Of a DNA stretch of 64,000 nt, positions 26,873 to 36,285 are shown piece by piece. Position numbers and translations under genes: made by a program. The stretch is from Halobellus clavatus (GTDB lineage: Archaea; Halobacteriota; Halobacteria; Halobacteriales; Haloferacaceae). The stretch covers positions 1 to 64,000 of the forward strand of contig NZ_FNPB01000009.1 of assembly GCF_900107195.1 (NCBI RefSeq), given 5' to 3'. Below the pieces are notes generated by a model that saw nothing but the letters and a program-made list of their open reading frames with translations, was not told the DNA's origin and ran no database searches. Positions within the stretch are counted from its first letter, which is position 1. Every line of letters starts with the position of its first letter.

Positions 26873-27688
26873 ATGAGTCGCGCGACAGTCTGTCTCACTG
26901 TCGATTTCGACGGTGTTTCCTCGTGGATTCACTCCTTCGGCGAGGCGGATAGTCCGACGAACCTCTCGCGTGGACTGTTCGGAGTCGACACCGGCGCACC
27001 CCGTCTGCTCGACCTCTTCGACGAGCACGACATAGAGACGACGTGGTTCGTTCCCGGTCACACGATCGAGAGCTTCCCTGACGCCGTCGAGTCGGTCTGG
27101 ACGGCCGGCCACGACATCCAACATCACGGCTGGTCACACACGCGACCGGGCACATATCCCGACGAGGCGAGCGAGCGAGCCGACATCAAACGAGGCATTG
27201 AGGCTATCGAATCGCTTACCGGCCGCCGCCCGACGGGATATCGCTCACCATCGTGGGACTTCTCAGAGAACACCCTTTCTCTACTCGAGGCGTTCGATTT
27301 CGAATGGGATTCGAGTCAGATGGGCACCGAGTTCCATCCCTATCCACTCCGCAAGGGGTGGCAGGCGCCGCCTGATGCACCTTTCGAGCGAGGCGAGGCG
27401 TCCGCAATCGTCGAGGTTCCAGTCTCGTGGCAACGGGACGACTTCCCCGCGTTCGCATTCAACCGCCAGCGAGGCTTTGCAGACGAGCCGGCAGTGTTCG
27501 ATATGTGGCAATCACAGTTCGAGTGGATGTATCGGAACGTCGATAACGGAGTCTATGTACTGACGATGCACCCACAAATAATGGGGTACAGTCATCGGGT
27601 CGAGCTGCTCGACTCCCTGATCGAGACTATTGCCGAGTACCCGGAGGTGGAGTTTACGACCGTCGACGCGGTTTCCGAGGGTGTTTGA
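26873..27688 (+). CDS. Polysaccharide-deacetylase-fold hydrolase (PuuE/imidase-like)
   Basis: The 271-residue protein has the NodB-fold motifs: CLTVDFDGVSSW (catalytic Asp), HDIQHHGWSHTRPGTY (metal His), TGYRSPSWDFSENTL, and a C-terminal VLTMHPQIMGYSHR. Members with this short form act as allantoinases (PuuE) or cyclic imide hydrolases rather than sugar deacetylases. Its place after the creatininase-family gene favours a cyclic amide or imide substrate (inference). Confidence 0.85.
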   Translation: MSRATVCLTVDFDGVSSWIHSFGEADSPTNLSRGLFGVDTGAPRLLDLFDEHDIETTWFVPGHTIESFPDAVESVWTAGHDIQHHGWSHTRPGTYPDEASERADIKRGIEAIESLTGRRPTGYRSPSWDFSENTLSLLEAFDFEWDSSQMGTEFHPYPLRKGWQAPPDAPFERGEASAIVEVPVSWQRDDFPAFAFNRQRGFADEPAVFDMWQSQFEWMYRNVDNGVYVLTMHPQIMGYSHRVELLDSLIETIAEYPEVEFTTVDAVSEGV

Positions 27689-27699
27689 CACCGCCAGGA

Positions 27700-28425
27700 T
27701 TAGACGAGAGCAGACCCACCGTCGACGTTCACGACACTCCCCGTCATATAGGCACTCCCTTCACCACACAGGAAGTGGATCACACGAGCGACTTCGTCTG
27801 GATCACCGAGGCGGCCCGCCGGAAGGCGCTCGACGAAGGCCGCTAACTCCTCGTCGGACCAAAGTTCCGAGTCGGTCGCGAGTGGCGTATCGATGAGACC
27901 GGGAACGACAGAGTTCACCCGTACACTGGGAGCAAGCTGTTTCGCGAGCCCCTTGGTTAGTCCGAGTACACCGGCTTTCGAGGCCGAATAGTGGACGCCT
28001 GCGCTCGCGCTCCCTCGTTGTCCCGCGGTGGAAGAAACGTTCACAATCGCGCCATCACCACGTTCGTACATTTTCGGTCCGACAGCGTGGGCAACATTAT
28101 ACTGTCCAGTGAGATTGACATTGATAACCTCTTGCCACTCCTCAAAGGTGAGATCGCCGAGCCAATAGTACCGCGAGATTGCCGCGTTATTCACCACAGC
28201 CGTAATATCGTGCGTTTGCTCGATCTGATCGACGACTTCGTGTACTTCCTTGTGATCACTCACATCCACCACAGAGGTCGATACAGCCTCATCGAACGTA
28301 TCGTGGATCGTCGGATCGATATCGAGTGCGGCAACGTGGTCGGTAGAGCCATCATCCAGAAACTGCTCGACCACCGCTTGCCCAATACCCGAAGCCGCAC
28401 CTGTCACAAGCGCACTTGACTGCAT
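27700..28425 (-). CDS. Short-chain dehydrogenase/reductase
   Basis: The 241-residue protein has the SDR Rossmann motif TGAASGIGQA, NNAAI, the catalytic Ser-Tyr-Lys set (NVSSTAGQRG, HYSASKAG), and VVPGLIDTPL, ending with MTGSVVNVDGG. It probably oxidises or reduces an alcohol or carbonyl with NAD(P). It is convergent with the amidohydrolase operon, 12 nt away, and may or may not belong to the same pathway. Confidence 0.92.
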   Translation of the reverse strand: MQSSALVTGAASGIGQAVVEQFLDDGSTDHVAALDIDPTIHDTFDEAVSTSVVDVSDHKEVHEVVDQIEQTHDITAVVNNAAISRYYWLGDLTFEEWQEVINVNLTGQYNVAHAVGPKMYERGDGAIVNVSSTAGQRGSASAGVHYSASKAGVLGLTKGLAKQLAPSVRVNSVVPGLIDTPLATDSELWSDEELAAFVERLPAGRLGDPDEVARVIHFLCGEGSAYMTGSVVNVDGGSALV

Positions 28426-28617
28426 ACGTCTTCCATATCCCGACTAATCAAAGATCTGTTGTGATCCAATCAGCGACTCTCGGAACACGCCACGCAGTCC
28501 GGAACGACACCACGTTTTCGATGACCTGCATCACCGATTTCTCGTTCGGTCAGTACACTGCCAGTGAGTGCTGCCAGTGCTGTCACCACAATCAGCTACC
28601 CTGCGCACCGGATTCGT

Positions 28618-29010
28618 TCACTTGTGGGCCAGGATTCGAAGAATAGAGTGAATCCCTGCTTGCTCAGCGAATTTGCTCTTGTGAGCACTCTCGATCCAGA
28701 TGTGGAGACCCACAGATTGCTGCTCAAAACGCTGCGTCTCCCTCGCTTGGAGCGTTGGCTGCGTGCTCACGAGGCGTACGTCCGAACGTCGGCGTTCGCA
28801 TCGGTGTGTACACTCTGCCAAGGCGGCGCGGGCGTCGTGAGCGTGGCGGTAACCCAGCGCCCTACACGCGTTCTCACCGACGTGCGGGCCCTCGTCGTCG
28901 AGTAACGCGATGGACAGGGGTGTTAGCAGAGCCCCTGTTTCGGGGGAATCGTCGGCGACGCGGCTCAATGCACCGCTGGCGTTGATGCGTGCGTCAGTGT
29001 CCTCGAAATA
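28618..29010 (-). pseudogene. HEAT-repeat protein remnant
   Basis: The minus-strand frame after an in-frame TAG (29011-29013) reads DTDARINASGALSRVADDSP, then LLDDEGPHVGENACRALGY: about two HEAT/PBS-type helical repeats of a kind common in haloarchaea. There is no start codon before the repeats and the end is not repeat-like. It is a decayed piece of a longer protein. The rest of 28431-29160 has no gene I can support. Confidence 0.55.
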
Positions 29011-29160
29011 CTACGGCACTGCCGGTGCCACGGCGTTATCTGTGACGCCAGTTCTTGGGATGGCGTTCCTTACTCCAGAGAGCGGGTGAAATTGGATCAT
29101 CCCATCGTCTGGTGTACACTACAGTAACCTATTTTGCCGTCTCATAATATTGCGTCTGTT

Positions 29161-30621
29161 GTGCGAACATCGAAGGCTGTTGCGAATCGGATGGTAGACC
29201 TGTTGTTTACCGATGCGCGTACGCTCCGGTTCGATTCGATATTGTACCCGGTGTGTCCGGACGGGGTAGTCGTTGATGCAGTATATCGATATGTGGAGCA
29301 AAACCAACTGGACCCCCCAAATGGTGTGGCCGTCACGTCGAACAATGAGACGGCACAGCGACTGCGAGAAGCGTACGGGAACCGTGACCTAACCGTCGTA
29401 GAATCAACGATTTTAGCCGAAGACCCCGGGGTCGAGCGGACCTTCGATTTCGTGGTTGCAAACCCGCCGTCTATCGGGTGGCAGTCGTTGTCAGCGGAGC
29501 GGCGGCGTGAATTCGCAGCATCACTACGGCACGTTAGTCCGGATGACGGGTCGGTTGTGCCAGCTGTGATGTATATCGACCGAGCGCTCCAGTTTCTCCG
29601 TCCTGATGGGCGCGGTGTGTTCCTCACAGCTCCAGAATTAACGACGCAACGGACGGCTTCGGCCGCGCAGCAGTACGTGGCACCGTTTGTGAACGACCTC
29701 GTCGAACTCCCTACTGAGGCGGACGGAGCAGGTACTGACTCACGGGTGCTGACTGTCGTGACCGGTGAAGGCGAAGGAGAATACGAGCCTGACAGGCGGG
29801 TCAACGAACCGGAACCAGAACAGGTCGAATCAAGCCTTGTGGCAGCGGCACACAACGACACTCAGCGCCGCGTGGCGGAAGCAGTGATGACCCCAGCCGC
29901 TGAACTCGATGTCGTGGCAGCGAACCGAGACGTCGCATCAGTGTATTTGGATCTGTTTGCAAAGGACTACGACACTACGCTCGTGTACGAAGATCCGGAT
30001 CGACGGGCAGGACTTCACGGGTTCGTATCACGCGCTGAACTCACAGTAGAGGACGGAGCCACTGTCGCCACGGCTACCGAACCGATTCCTACAATGCGGT
30101 GTGTCGCACTTGACGCCGGGTTGGATACGGTCGTCTCAAAACTCGGACAGCAACGGTTCTGCTTCGTCGGTGAGCCGACTGGACCGCACGGCCTCATCAC
30201 TCGATACGATTTGAACAAACTCCCGGTCTACCACCAATTGTACGACCAGTTCGCTCGGTTCGAAATCGGGCTGCGGCAGTTCATCCGGCAGGTGGCTCCA
30301 GGCTGGGACGAACGAACTGATGTGACGCTCGGGGTATACGGTGCAAACGATCTTGTTGCCGACGAACTTGCAACCGCGCAGTTACGTGACCTCGTCAGTA
30401 TCGTGACGGAGCTTGAACTCACTTCCGAACTCGGCATCCCCATCTCTGAGTATCGAGCGTCGCTCCAAGACTTAGTGAGCCTCCGGAACGGCGTCGCGCA
30501 CTATAATCCGGTCGTACACGTGATGAGCTCACGCCCGACCGCAGACGATCCGGAACGCGGAGCACCACAGCTCGCCACCGAGTATGAGTTGTTAACGAGC
30601 TGCGTGGACACACTGACTTAG
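29161..30621 (+). CDS. Methyltransferase-like / CBS / HEPN fusion protein
   Basis: The 486-residue protein has three parts. Residues 1-190 resemble N6-adenine DNA methyltransferases, with VANPPSIGW (NPPS at 101-104), but the SAM-binding motif is degenerate (ILYPVCPDG instead of a Gly-rich loop). Residues about 280-355 look like a CBS domain ending VGEPTGPHGLITRYDLNKLP. The C-terminal 130 residues form a HEPN-like helical domain (FARFEIGLRQFIRQ) with R442-N-G-V-A-H447, the R-x4-H ribonuclease motif. I prefer GTG 29161, about 30 nt after a CTATTTTG box; TTG 29134 and ATG 29191 are alternatives. A nucleotide-sensing toxin or defence role is possible. Confidence 0.7.
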   Translation: MRTSKAVANRMVDLLFTDARTLRFDSILYPVCPDGVVVDAVYRYVEQNQLDPPNGVAVTSNNETAQRLREAYGNRDLTVVESTILAEDPGVERTFDFVVANPPSIGWQSLSAERRREFAASLRHVSPDDGSVVPAVMYIDRALQFLRPDGRGVFLTAPELTTQRTASAAQQYVAPFVNDLVELPTEADGAGTDSRVLTVVTGEGEGEYEPDRRVNEPEPEQVESSLVAAAHNDTQRRVAEAVMTPAAELDVVAANRDVASVYLDLFAKDYDTTLVYEDPDRRAGLHGFVSRAELTVEDGATVATATEPIPTMRCVALDAGLDTVVSKLGQQRFCFVGEPTGPHGLITRYDLNKLPVYHQLYDQFARFEIGLRQFIRQVAPGWDERTDVTLGVYGANDLVADELATAQLRDLVSIVTELELTSELGIPISEYRASLQDLVSLRNGVAHYNPVVHVMSSRPTADDPERGAPQLATEYELLTSCVDTLT

Positions 30622-30844
30622 CTGCCACCGGGGAAGTCACGATATGTGTTTCACGACTTCGCAACTGAATCAGTCGTGGCACGCTGCGTGCGCACCTTTT
30701 AATGCGCCGGCTTCGGCTCGCTGGTGAGAGCTGCATCAAAAGCCTGCGAACCTCCCGTTTGTCGGTTCGCTCCCCGCTCGCTCACTGCGTTCGCTCGTGG
30801 ATTCTTGCGGTGACAGCGACCCGTGCCGCTCTGCGATCGTCACC

Positions 30845-31595
30845 TCAGATGATCCGTGCTGGTGGCCCGTGGTACCTGTCGTCCAGCGCAGACCCCCCGA
30901 GAGCCTGGTACAGTGCAATCAGGTCGGCGACGTCGCTCGTACGGTAGTCTTCGAAGAGGCGCGTGAGTTCTCGGTGGACGCTGGTCGCTTCGATCCCGGC
31001 TTCGACGTTGTCGACGTATCGTTCGCCGATGACGTGCCCGATATGTTTTCCTTGCACGGCGGGGCTTTCGCTCTCCGAGAGGTACGAGTCGGGGACGGTG
31101 TAATCGTCGTACCACGCGCTTTCGTCGTCGATTCCGGCGGGGTCCTACGCTTTCCAGTCTGGCAGGATGTGCTGGTCGTCCCAGAGTTCCGCAGCGTATT
31201 CGTCGGCAGCGGCAAGCGCCACGTCGATGTGGCTTTCGAACAGGGCTTCGGTCCGGTCTCGCACCGCTGTATCGGCTGTGGCGTCGAGAGCCGCTGCCCG
31301 GGTGCGTAAGTGCTTCCCATCGAACCACGCCCCGTTGTACGTGAGGAGGCGGTCGATCGGACGTTCCTCACACCACTCGAACAACCGTTCGAAGAGGTTG
31401 ATCGTGTACGTATCGCCCCAACCGCCGCGTCGGAACAACACACGTCGGTTTCTGGCGTCGCGCCCACGCCTTCGCGTACGCGAGGCCGACAGCAACCCAT
31501 TCGTAGTACTGTGAGTCGTTCGTGTTCTCGGGCGGCTCTTCGAACGGGCTTGCCGTCTCGATATCGAGGACGAGTGGGGACATACCCTGGGGCAT
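30845..31595 (-). pseudogene. Frameshifted RNase H-like 3'-5' exonuclease
   Basis: The start reads MSPLVLDIETASPFEEPPEN with the D-x-E exonuclease motif. The gene then shifts frame near 31430-31460, where the continuation GWGDTYTINLFERLFEWCE is in another frame. It shifts again after ILPDWKA (stop near 31145), where QGKHIGHVIGERYVDN and DVADLIALYQALGG follow in a third frame. Together they cover a complete haloarchaeal DnaQ/RNase H-like protein of about 240 residues, now inactive. Confidence 0.7.
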
Positions 31596-31784
31596 CCGCG
31601 CCGGCTTATTGAGTGACGCGGGAAGGGGGAGTCGATGGGAGAGAACGACGGGTTCTCCTCCCAGTGGCTGTGAGGGTCCGAGCGACGGCCGCTCTCAGCA
31701 GCAGCCGAACGCACCCTCGACAGGCCGACCGGTCGCCGTGCACCGCCCGGGCGGCTCCGGTAGTCGAATGCGACACTCAGGGTT

Positions 31785-32735
31785 TCACGACGAGTTTCCC
31801 GAGAGAGCCGCCAGCGAGGATCTCCTGGTGAGCGCGTCGGTGTTCTCGAACGCGTACGTCTCCGCGACGACAGCCGTCACCGCGTCCTGTTCTAGCAGTC
31901 GAGCGAGACGGTCCAGGACTGGACGCCGATCCGGCCAGTTGTCCATCTTCAGGGGCTGGATGGTCACTTCTTTGTTGTAGAACGGCCGCCCGTTCGTCTC
32001 AGGGATGTGCCCCATCGTACTGATGATCTGCCCGCCTTCGGTTACGACTTCCAGATCCAGGTCGAGGTACTCCTCGAGCCGGTGATCGAGGATCGTTTCC
32101 ACGCCGGCGCCGTCGGTCGCGGCGAGGATTTCCTCGGCGAGTGAGTCGCTGTTGTAATCGAGTGCAGCGGTCGCACCGAGGTCTCTGAGTTGGCTGCGAG
32201 CGGCTTCGGTTCCGGCGGTCGCAATCACCTCCGCGCCACTGTGCGCGGCGATCTGGACGGCAATGTGCCCGACGCCGCCCGAACCGCCGTGAATGAGGAC
32301 GCGATCACCCGCTTGAATACCGGCGAGTTCTTCCAGCGCCGTCCACGCCGTCGCGCCGACGTTACCGATGGCTGCGCCGACCGTCCACGCCACGTCATCG
32401 GGCAGGTGCGCGATCTTTGCAACTGGGACGGCAGCGTACTCGGCGAAGGTCCCGCCGGTGGCCCGATCCATCCCGGAGATGAAGACGCTGTCACCCGGCT
32501 CGAATTCCTCGACGTCCGCTCCGACCTCCGCAACGAGTCCCGCGCCGTCGCCGCCGGGAATCGTCGGAAGCGGGAGGTCACCGTACTGGCCAGCGCGGAA
32601 CATCACGTCGACGCGGTTGACGCTGGCAGCCCGGATTTCGACGAGGACCTCGTCGCGTTCGGGGGTCGGGCGGTCCACTTCATCGACCTGGAGGACGTCC
32701 GCGCTGCCGTGGTCGTGGTAACGAACGGCTCTCAT
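31785..32735 (-). CDS. Zinc-type alcohol dehydrogenase/quinone oxidoreductase with frameshifted tail
   Basis: The 316-residue protein is an MDR-family NADPH:quinone-reductase-like enzyme: VLVEIRAASVNRVDVMFRAG, PTIPGGDGAGLVAEVG, the nucleotide loop HGGSGGVGHIAVQIA, and YNKEVTIQPLKMDNW. The last ten residues differ from the family. One base shift near 31825 restores HQEILAGGSLGKLVVKP with a stop at 31777, the usual C-terminus. The shift removes only the tail, so activity may persist, but the gene adjoins a pseudogene and may be decaying. Confidence 0.8.
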   Translation of the reverse strand: MRAVRYHDHGSADVLQVDEVDRPTPERDEVLVEIRAASVNRVDVMFRAGQYGDLPLPTIPGGDGAGLVAEVGADVEEFEPGDSVFISGMDRATGGTFAEYAAVPVAKIAHLPDDVAWTVGAAIGNVGATAWTALEELAGIQAGDRVLIHGGSGGVGHIAVQIAAHSGAEVIATAGTEAARSQLRDLGATAALDYNSDSLAEEILAATDGAGVETILDHRLEEYLDLDLEVVTEGGQIISTMGHIPETNGRPFYNKEVTIQPLKMDNWPDRRPVLDRLARLLEQDAVTAVVAETYAFENTDALTRRSSLAALSGNSS

Positions 32736-32923
32736 CGCTTGCCCACCTCCGATTGGAAAGCCACGGTGCTACCGGACCGAACGATACGGAACTGACAACC
32801 GATCGTGACTGGGGGTGTCGTCATCACACCCGGATCAAACAGGGCTATCGGCGTAGCGATTCTGTGGAGTATGCTCCAGGGGTTTATATTGGTCAGCCGT
32901 GAGGAGTCTCAAACGAGACACGT

Positions 32924-33598
32924 ATGAAACACATCCGGATCACCGTCCGTCCGGAGCGTGAGCAAGCACCTGAGTTCCTCCGGTACATACTGGCGTCCCC
33001 CGCCGTCGACGAGGCACGTGCGATGGATTGGAACCGCGGCGAGTCGGTGCGCTCGACGCACCTGTACGCGATCGACGGCGACGGGGCGACGTTCGTCGAG
33101 TTGGCACGCGAGACGACCGGTGTCGAAGCGGTCGAACACGCAGCCACAGACACGGGCGTGACGTATGCACTCGTCACGTTGCGGGACGCGGCGATCCCGA
33201 TCTTCGGCGGGTCCGCGACGGCGATCGATCGCGCTGGATTGGTGGTGCGACGGCCACTCGTCTACCGTGAAGGCTGCATCCACGGGCACATCGTCGGCGA
33301 TCCGGAGACGGTACAGTCGACGATCGACGGCCTCCCGGCGACGGTGGGCGTTCAGATCGACGCGATTCAGGAGTTTCCGAGCGCTGAGGTAGATCCATCG
33401 ACGACGCTGAGTGACCGCCAACAGGAAGCGCTGCAGGTGGCTGTCGAGTTGGGGTACTACGACACGCCGCGGAAAGCGACACACGCTGACGTCGCAGCAG
33501 AGTTGGGCTGTGCACCGAACACGGCGAGCGAACATCTCCAGAAGGGAGAAGCGAAACTGGTCAGGGCCGGGCTTGCAGCGTTCACGCCGTCACTGTGA
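32924..33598 (+). CDS. HTH_10 (Bat-like) transcriptional regulator
   Basis: The 224-residue protein has an N-terminal sensor-like domain without a known ligand. Its C-terminal HTH_10 domain reads LSDRQQEALQVAVELGYYDT, PRKATHADVAAELGCAPNT and ASEHLQKGEAKLV. The family controls bacterio-opsin and many other haloarchaeal genes. It is divergent from the quinone oxidoreductase gene, so that is its nearest possible target. Confidence 0.88.
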   Translation: MKHIRITVRPEREQAPEFLRYILASPAVDEARAMDWNRGESVRSTHLYAIDGDGATFVELARETTGVEAVEHAATDTGVTYALVTLRDAAIPIFGGSATAIDRAGLVVRRPLVYREGCIHGHIVGDPETVQSTIDGLPATVGVQIDAIQEFPSAEVDPSTTLSDRQQEALQVAVELGYYDTPRKATHADVAAELGCAPNTASEHLQKGEAKLVRAGLAAFTPSL

Positions 33599-34298
33599 GG
33601 CTGTATAGCCCTGGACACGATACGTTGTCCGGGTCTGACAGGACTCACTCCCGCGTCACGGCGACGAAGCAGGCCAAGCGGCCACCGAGCATTACGATCG
33701 TATTCCTGGGTTTGAGCAATCGGAGGGTAGCATCCGGGAAATACGGAAGCAACGGGTAGTCGAGAATACGATGAGCCCGCAGACGGCGAACAGCCCATCA
33801 CCGAGCGTGACGGTTCTCACACGACGGTTACGTTCCCGTCGGCACACGAGGAAGTTGAGGCCGCTGAGCCTCGCAGCGAGGGCGAAAACGCCGAGACTGA
33901 CGTCCGGTTCGAGGAGTTGCGCGAGTGGCATCCGGAATGTACACAAAATCGGTGCCACGTGCTCGGCGATCGACGTGTTAACAGAGGAAGGTAAGTGAAA
34001 ACCACCTTGGCGTCCAGGTGTCGATTCACTCAGATTCATTGAGCTATCCAGTCGGACACCGGTTGGTGGGCTTGCGGGGGAAGTAGTGCCGACGACTGGA
34101 GTCCGTAGATCGTCCACGGTGGCTGAGGTGCCCCTATCTCTACAACACTCCCGGCTTCAGTACTCATACGGACAGAACGTCGGCAGGGCAACTCGCCAAC
34201 TGTGTCGGATATATCCACTTAGTTATCACCAGGCCGACGCTGTGATCGTTGAGGCGGTCCGGTGTCGCTCCCCGACCGAGTACTGATACCCCATCCGT
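33599..34298. other. Intergenic region without a supported gene
   Basis: A minus-strand frame (about 33700-34050) has two hydrophobic stretches and could be a decayed small membrane protein, but it has no clean start and no family I can name. Nothing else is seen. Confidence 0.35.
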
Positions 34299-35192
34299 TC
34301 ACGAGAGGTGATCGAGCAGCGCCTCGGTGACCTCCTCGCGCTCGTGGTGGACCCAGTGTGACGCGTCGGGGAATGTCTGAAGCTGACCTGTTTCACAGTA
34401 CGCGAGGCTTTCCTCCGCCATAGAAGGGACGAGTCCGACATCGTCCTCGCCCCAACAGATCAGCGTTGGCTGGACGACCGTATCGCGTGACGGACGCTCG
34501 GACCGCCTGAATGCCCGATACCAGTTTATCCGCGGCTCAATACCGGTGTGCCGCCACGCTGCCCGATACCGCGCGATCGTTTCGGCATCGAACGTTCCGG
34601 CATTCGAGGAGATGTCGAGCGTGGCGACCATGTTCTCCATCTCGTTCCGACGCAGCATCCATTCGGGGAGCTTCGGGAGCTGATAGAACCAGACGTACCA
34701 ACTCCGCGCGAGTTGGCGGAGACTGGAGCGGAGCGTCTCCCGGTACACCGTCGGGTGGGGAACGTTACAGATTCCGAGCCGATCAACGACCGTCGGTTCC
34801 CGAAGCGCGACGTTCCACGCGACGAACGCGCCGAAATCGTGCCCCACGATATGCGCCGACTCGCGTCCCTCACTGTGGATTAATTCACGGACGTCGGCGA
34901 CGAGGTTCGACAGCCGGTAGGCGTCGATTTTGTCGGGTGCGTCGCTCAGGTTACAGCCCCGTTGATCCGGGACGATCACACGATAGCCGGCGTCGGCGAG
35001 TGAAACGAGTTGATCGCGCCAGCCGTACCAGAAATCGGGGTGCCCGTGCAGCAAGACAACCAGGAGACCGTCAGGATCGCCGGCTGTGACGACGTGCAAT
35101 CGGACGCCATTCAGGTCGCGATAGGTCGATTCGACACCGTGAGCAGTTAACAACGATGCGTCAGTGTCTGGAGGTGTTTTTGTGGCAGTCAT
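34299..35192 (-). CDS. Alpha/beta hydrolase, epoxide-hydrolase-like
   Basis: The 297-residue protein has the epoxide hydrolase/dehalogenase layout: HGHPDFWYGWRDQL (HGxP oxyanion loop), GHDFGAFVAW with an Asp nucleophile, NVPHPTVY, and ASHWVHHEREEV with the catalytic His. Asp rather than Ser at the nucleophile elbow favours hydrolysis of epoxides or haloalkanes over ester cleavage. No operon partner is evident. Confidence 0.88.
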   Translation of the reverse strand: MTATKTPPDTDASLLTAHGVESTYRDLNGVRLHVVTAGDPDGLLVVLLHGHPDFWYGWRDQLVSLADAGYRVIVPDQRGCNLSDAPDKIDAYRLSNLVADVRELIHSEGRESAHIVGHDFGAFVAWNVALREPTVVDRLGICNVPHPTVYRETLRSSLRQLARSWYVWFYQLPKLPEWMLRRNEMENMVATLDISSNAGTFDAETIARYRAAWRHTGIEPRINWYRAFRRSERPSRDTVVQPTLICWGEDDVGLVPSMAEESLAYCETGQLQTFPDASHWVHHEREEVTEALLDHLS

Positions 35193-35393
35193 CTGATTCA
35201 GTCGCGGATTTCGATCGGTTACGAGGCCTGTCCCACCTTTGGACGCCGTCTGAAGTGACAGTACGCGACAGATCCGATTAGATTGACTGCCGTCTGTGTG
35301 TGGCTCTTTTTATCCCGGCGGGGCGAGCGGACGCCAACGCCGTCGACGGTGGTCACTCACCGGACGGTTCTCGGGATGCATTCGCAAATGACA

Positions 35394-36050
35394 TCACTGT
35401 ACCATCTCGCTGAACACCCGTTCTTCGACCTTCCGGAGGTGCTCTCCCACTGTTCCGGGGGATATCCCAACCGTCTCGCCGATATCCTCGAGTGACGCCT
35501 GACGCGGTTCGCGGTAATATCCCAGTTCGACCGCAGTTTCGAGAATGTCTTCTTGTCGGGCGGTGATCAGCCGACTGAAAGACGATTCGTCCGCGTCGTA
35601 CTCGCCCATATTGAGAATGTCGACCGTCATCGAGTCGATCTCGTCGACGTAGTCGAACAGCTTTCTGAAGGTGTCTTCGGTCCCGAGGTACGTTATTTTG
35701 AGATGGTCGTCGGCGGTGAAACGAATCGGCGTATCGATCACCAGGAACGACTCCCGTTGGAGTTCCAGCGCCCGTCGGACTTCCTCGGTCGGGTCGAACT
35801 GACTCACTGCGATCCACCGGTCGTCGCCGGCGGTGAGATAATCGATCACGTGCGGGGACTCCGCCATAATCTGTTTGTACCGATCTTGACTGCCGCTCGC
35901 TTCGGCCAGTAGCAACACGGTGTCGTCGGCCAAGAGTTCGACGTGATGGATGGCCTTCCGGTCGATCGTCGGTTCGTCCGTTAGTTCGCCCCCGAGTGGA
36001 TGGAATGCGCCGTCCCCGTTTGGTTTGATTGCCACCGTGAGATACCGCAT
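35394..36050 (-). CDS. HTH_10 (Bat-like) transcriptional regulator
   Basis: The 218-residue protein starts MRYLTVAIKPNGDGAFHPLG and ends in an HTH_10 domain (LITARQEDILETAVELGYYR, EPRQASLEDIGETVGISPGT, VGEHLRKVEERV). It is a second member of the family within 3 kb. The two differ in the sensor half, so they are not a recent duplication. Its promoter faces the MITE and the nuoCD operon. Confidence 0.88.
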   Translation of the reverse strand: MRYLTVAIKPNGDGAFHPLGGELTDEPTIDRKAIHHVELLADDTVLLLAEASGSQDRYKQIMAESPHVIDYLTAGDDRWIAVSQFDPTEEVRRALELQRESFLVIDTPIRFTADDHLKITYLGTEDTFRKLFDYVDEIDSMTVDILNMGEYDADESSFSRLITARQEDILETAVELGYYREPRQASLEDIGETVGISPGTVGEHLRKVEERVFSEMVQ

Positions 36051-36104
36051 ACGCCGATATGCAGGGCGTTGGAAGATAAATCTCCGCGGTCGAGCGACAC
36101 GCCG

Positions 36105-36190
36105 CTATAGTAGCGTTTGCAACTGATTGCGCAGCCGATCGCACGCCGTCGTGCGATCGTGTGAGTGAAGACTTGCAAACGCTACTATAG
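36105..36190. mobile_element. MITE-like element with 18-bp perfect terminal inverted repeats
   Basis: CTATAGTAGCGTTTGCAA (36105-36122) and TTGCAAACGCTACTATAG (36173-36190) are exact inverted copies. GCCG flanks both sides directly (36101-36104 and 36191-36194), a possible target duplication. The 50-bp interior contains GATCGCACG/CGTGCGATC, a second perfect hairpin. There is no coding capacity, so a transposase would be supplied in trans. Confidence 0.75.
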
Positions 36191-36285
36191 GCCGGAAGAA
36201 GATCCAGCACTACTGGTACTTATATCACATCACAGGTGAGGCAGCGTACCTACGGCGTTCGGTCAGAAACAGACACGTGTGGACG

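Noticed and set aside
30622-30844. Possible RNA or repeat with GCTCGCTCACTGCGTTCGCTCG-like runs
   Set aside because: Such runs are common in haloarchaeal intergenic DNA. I found no second copy here and no defined fold.
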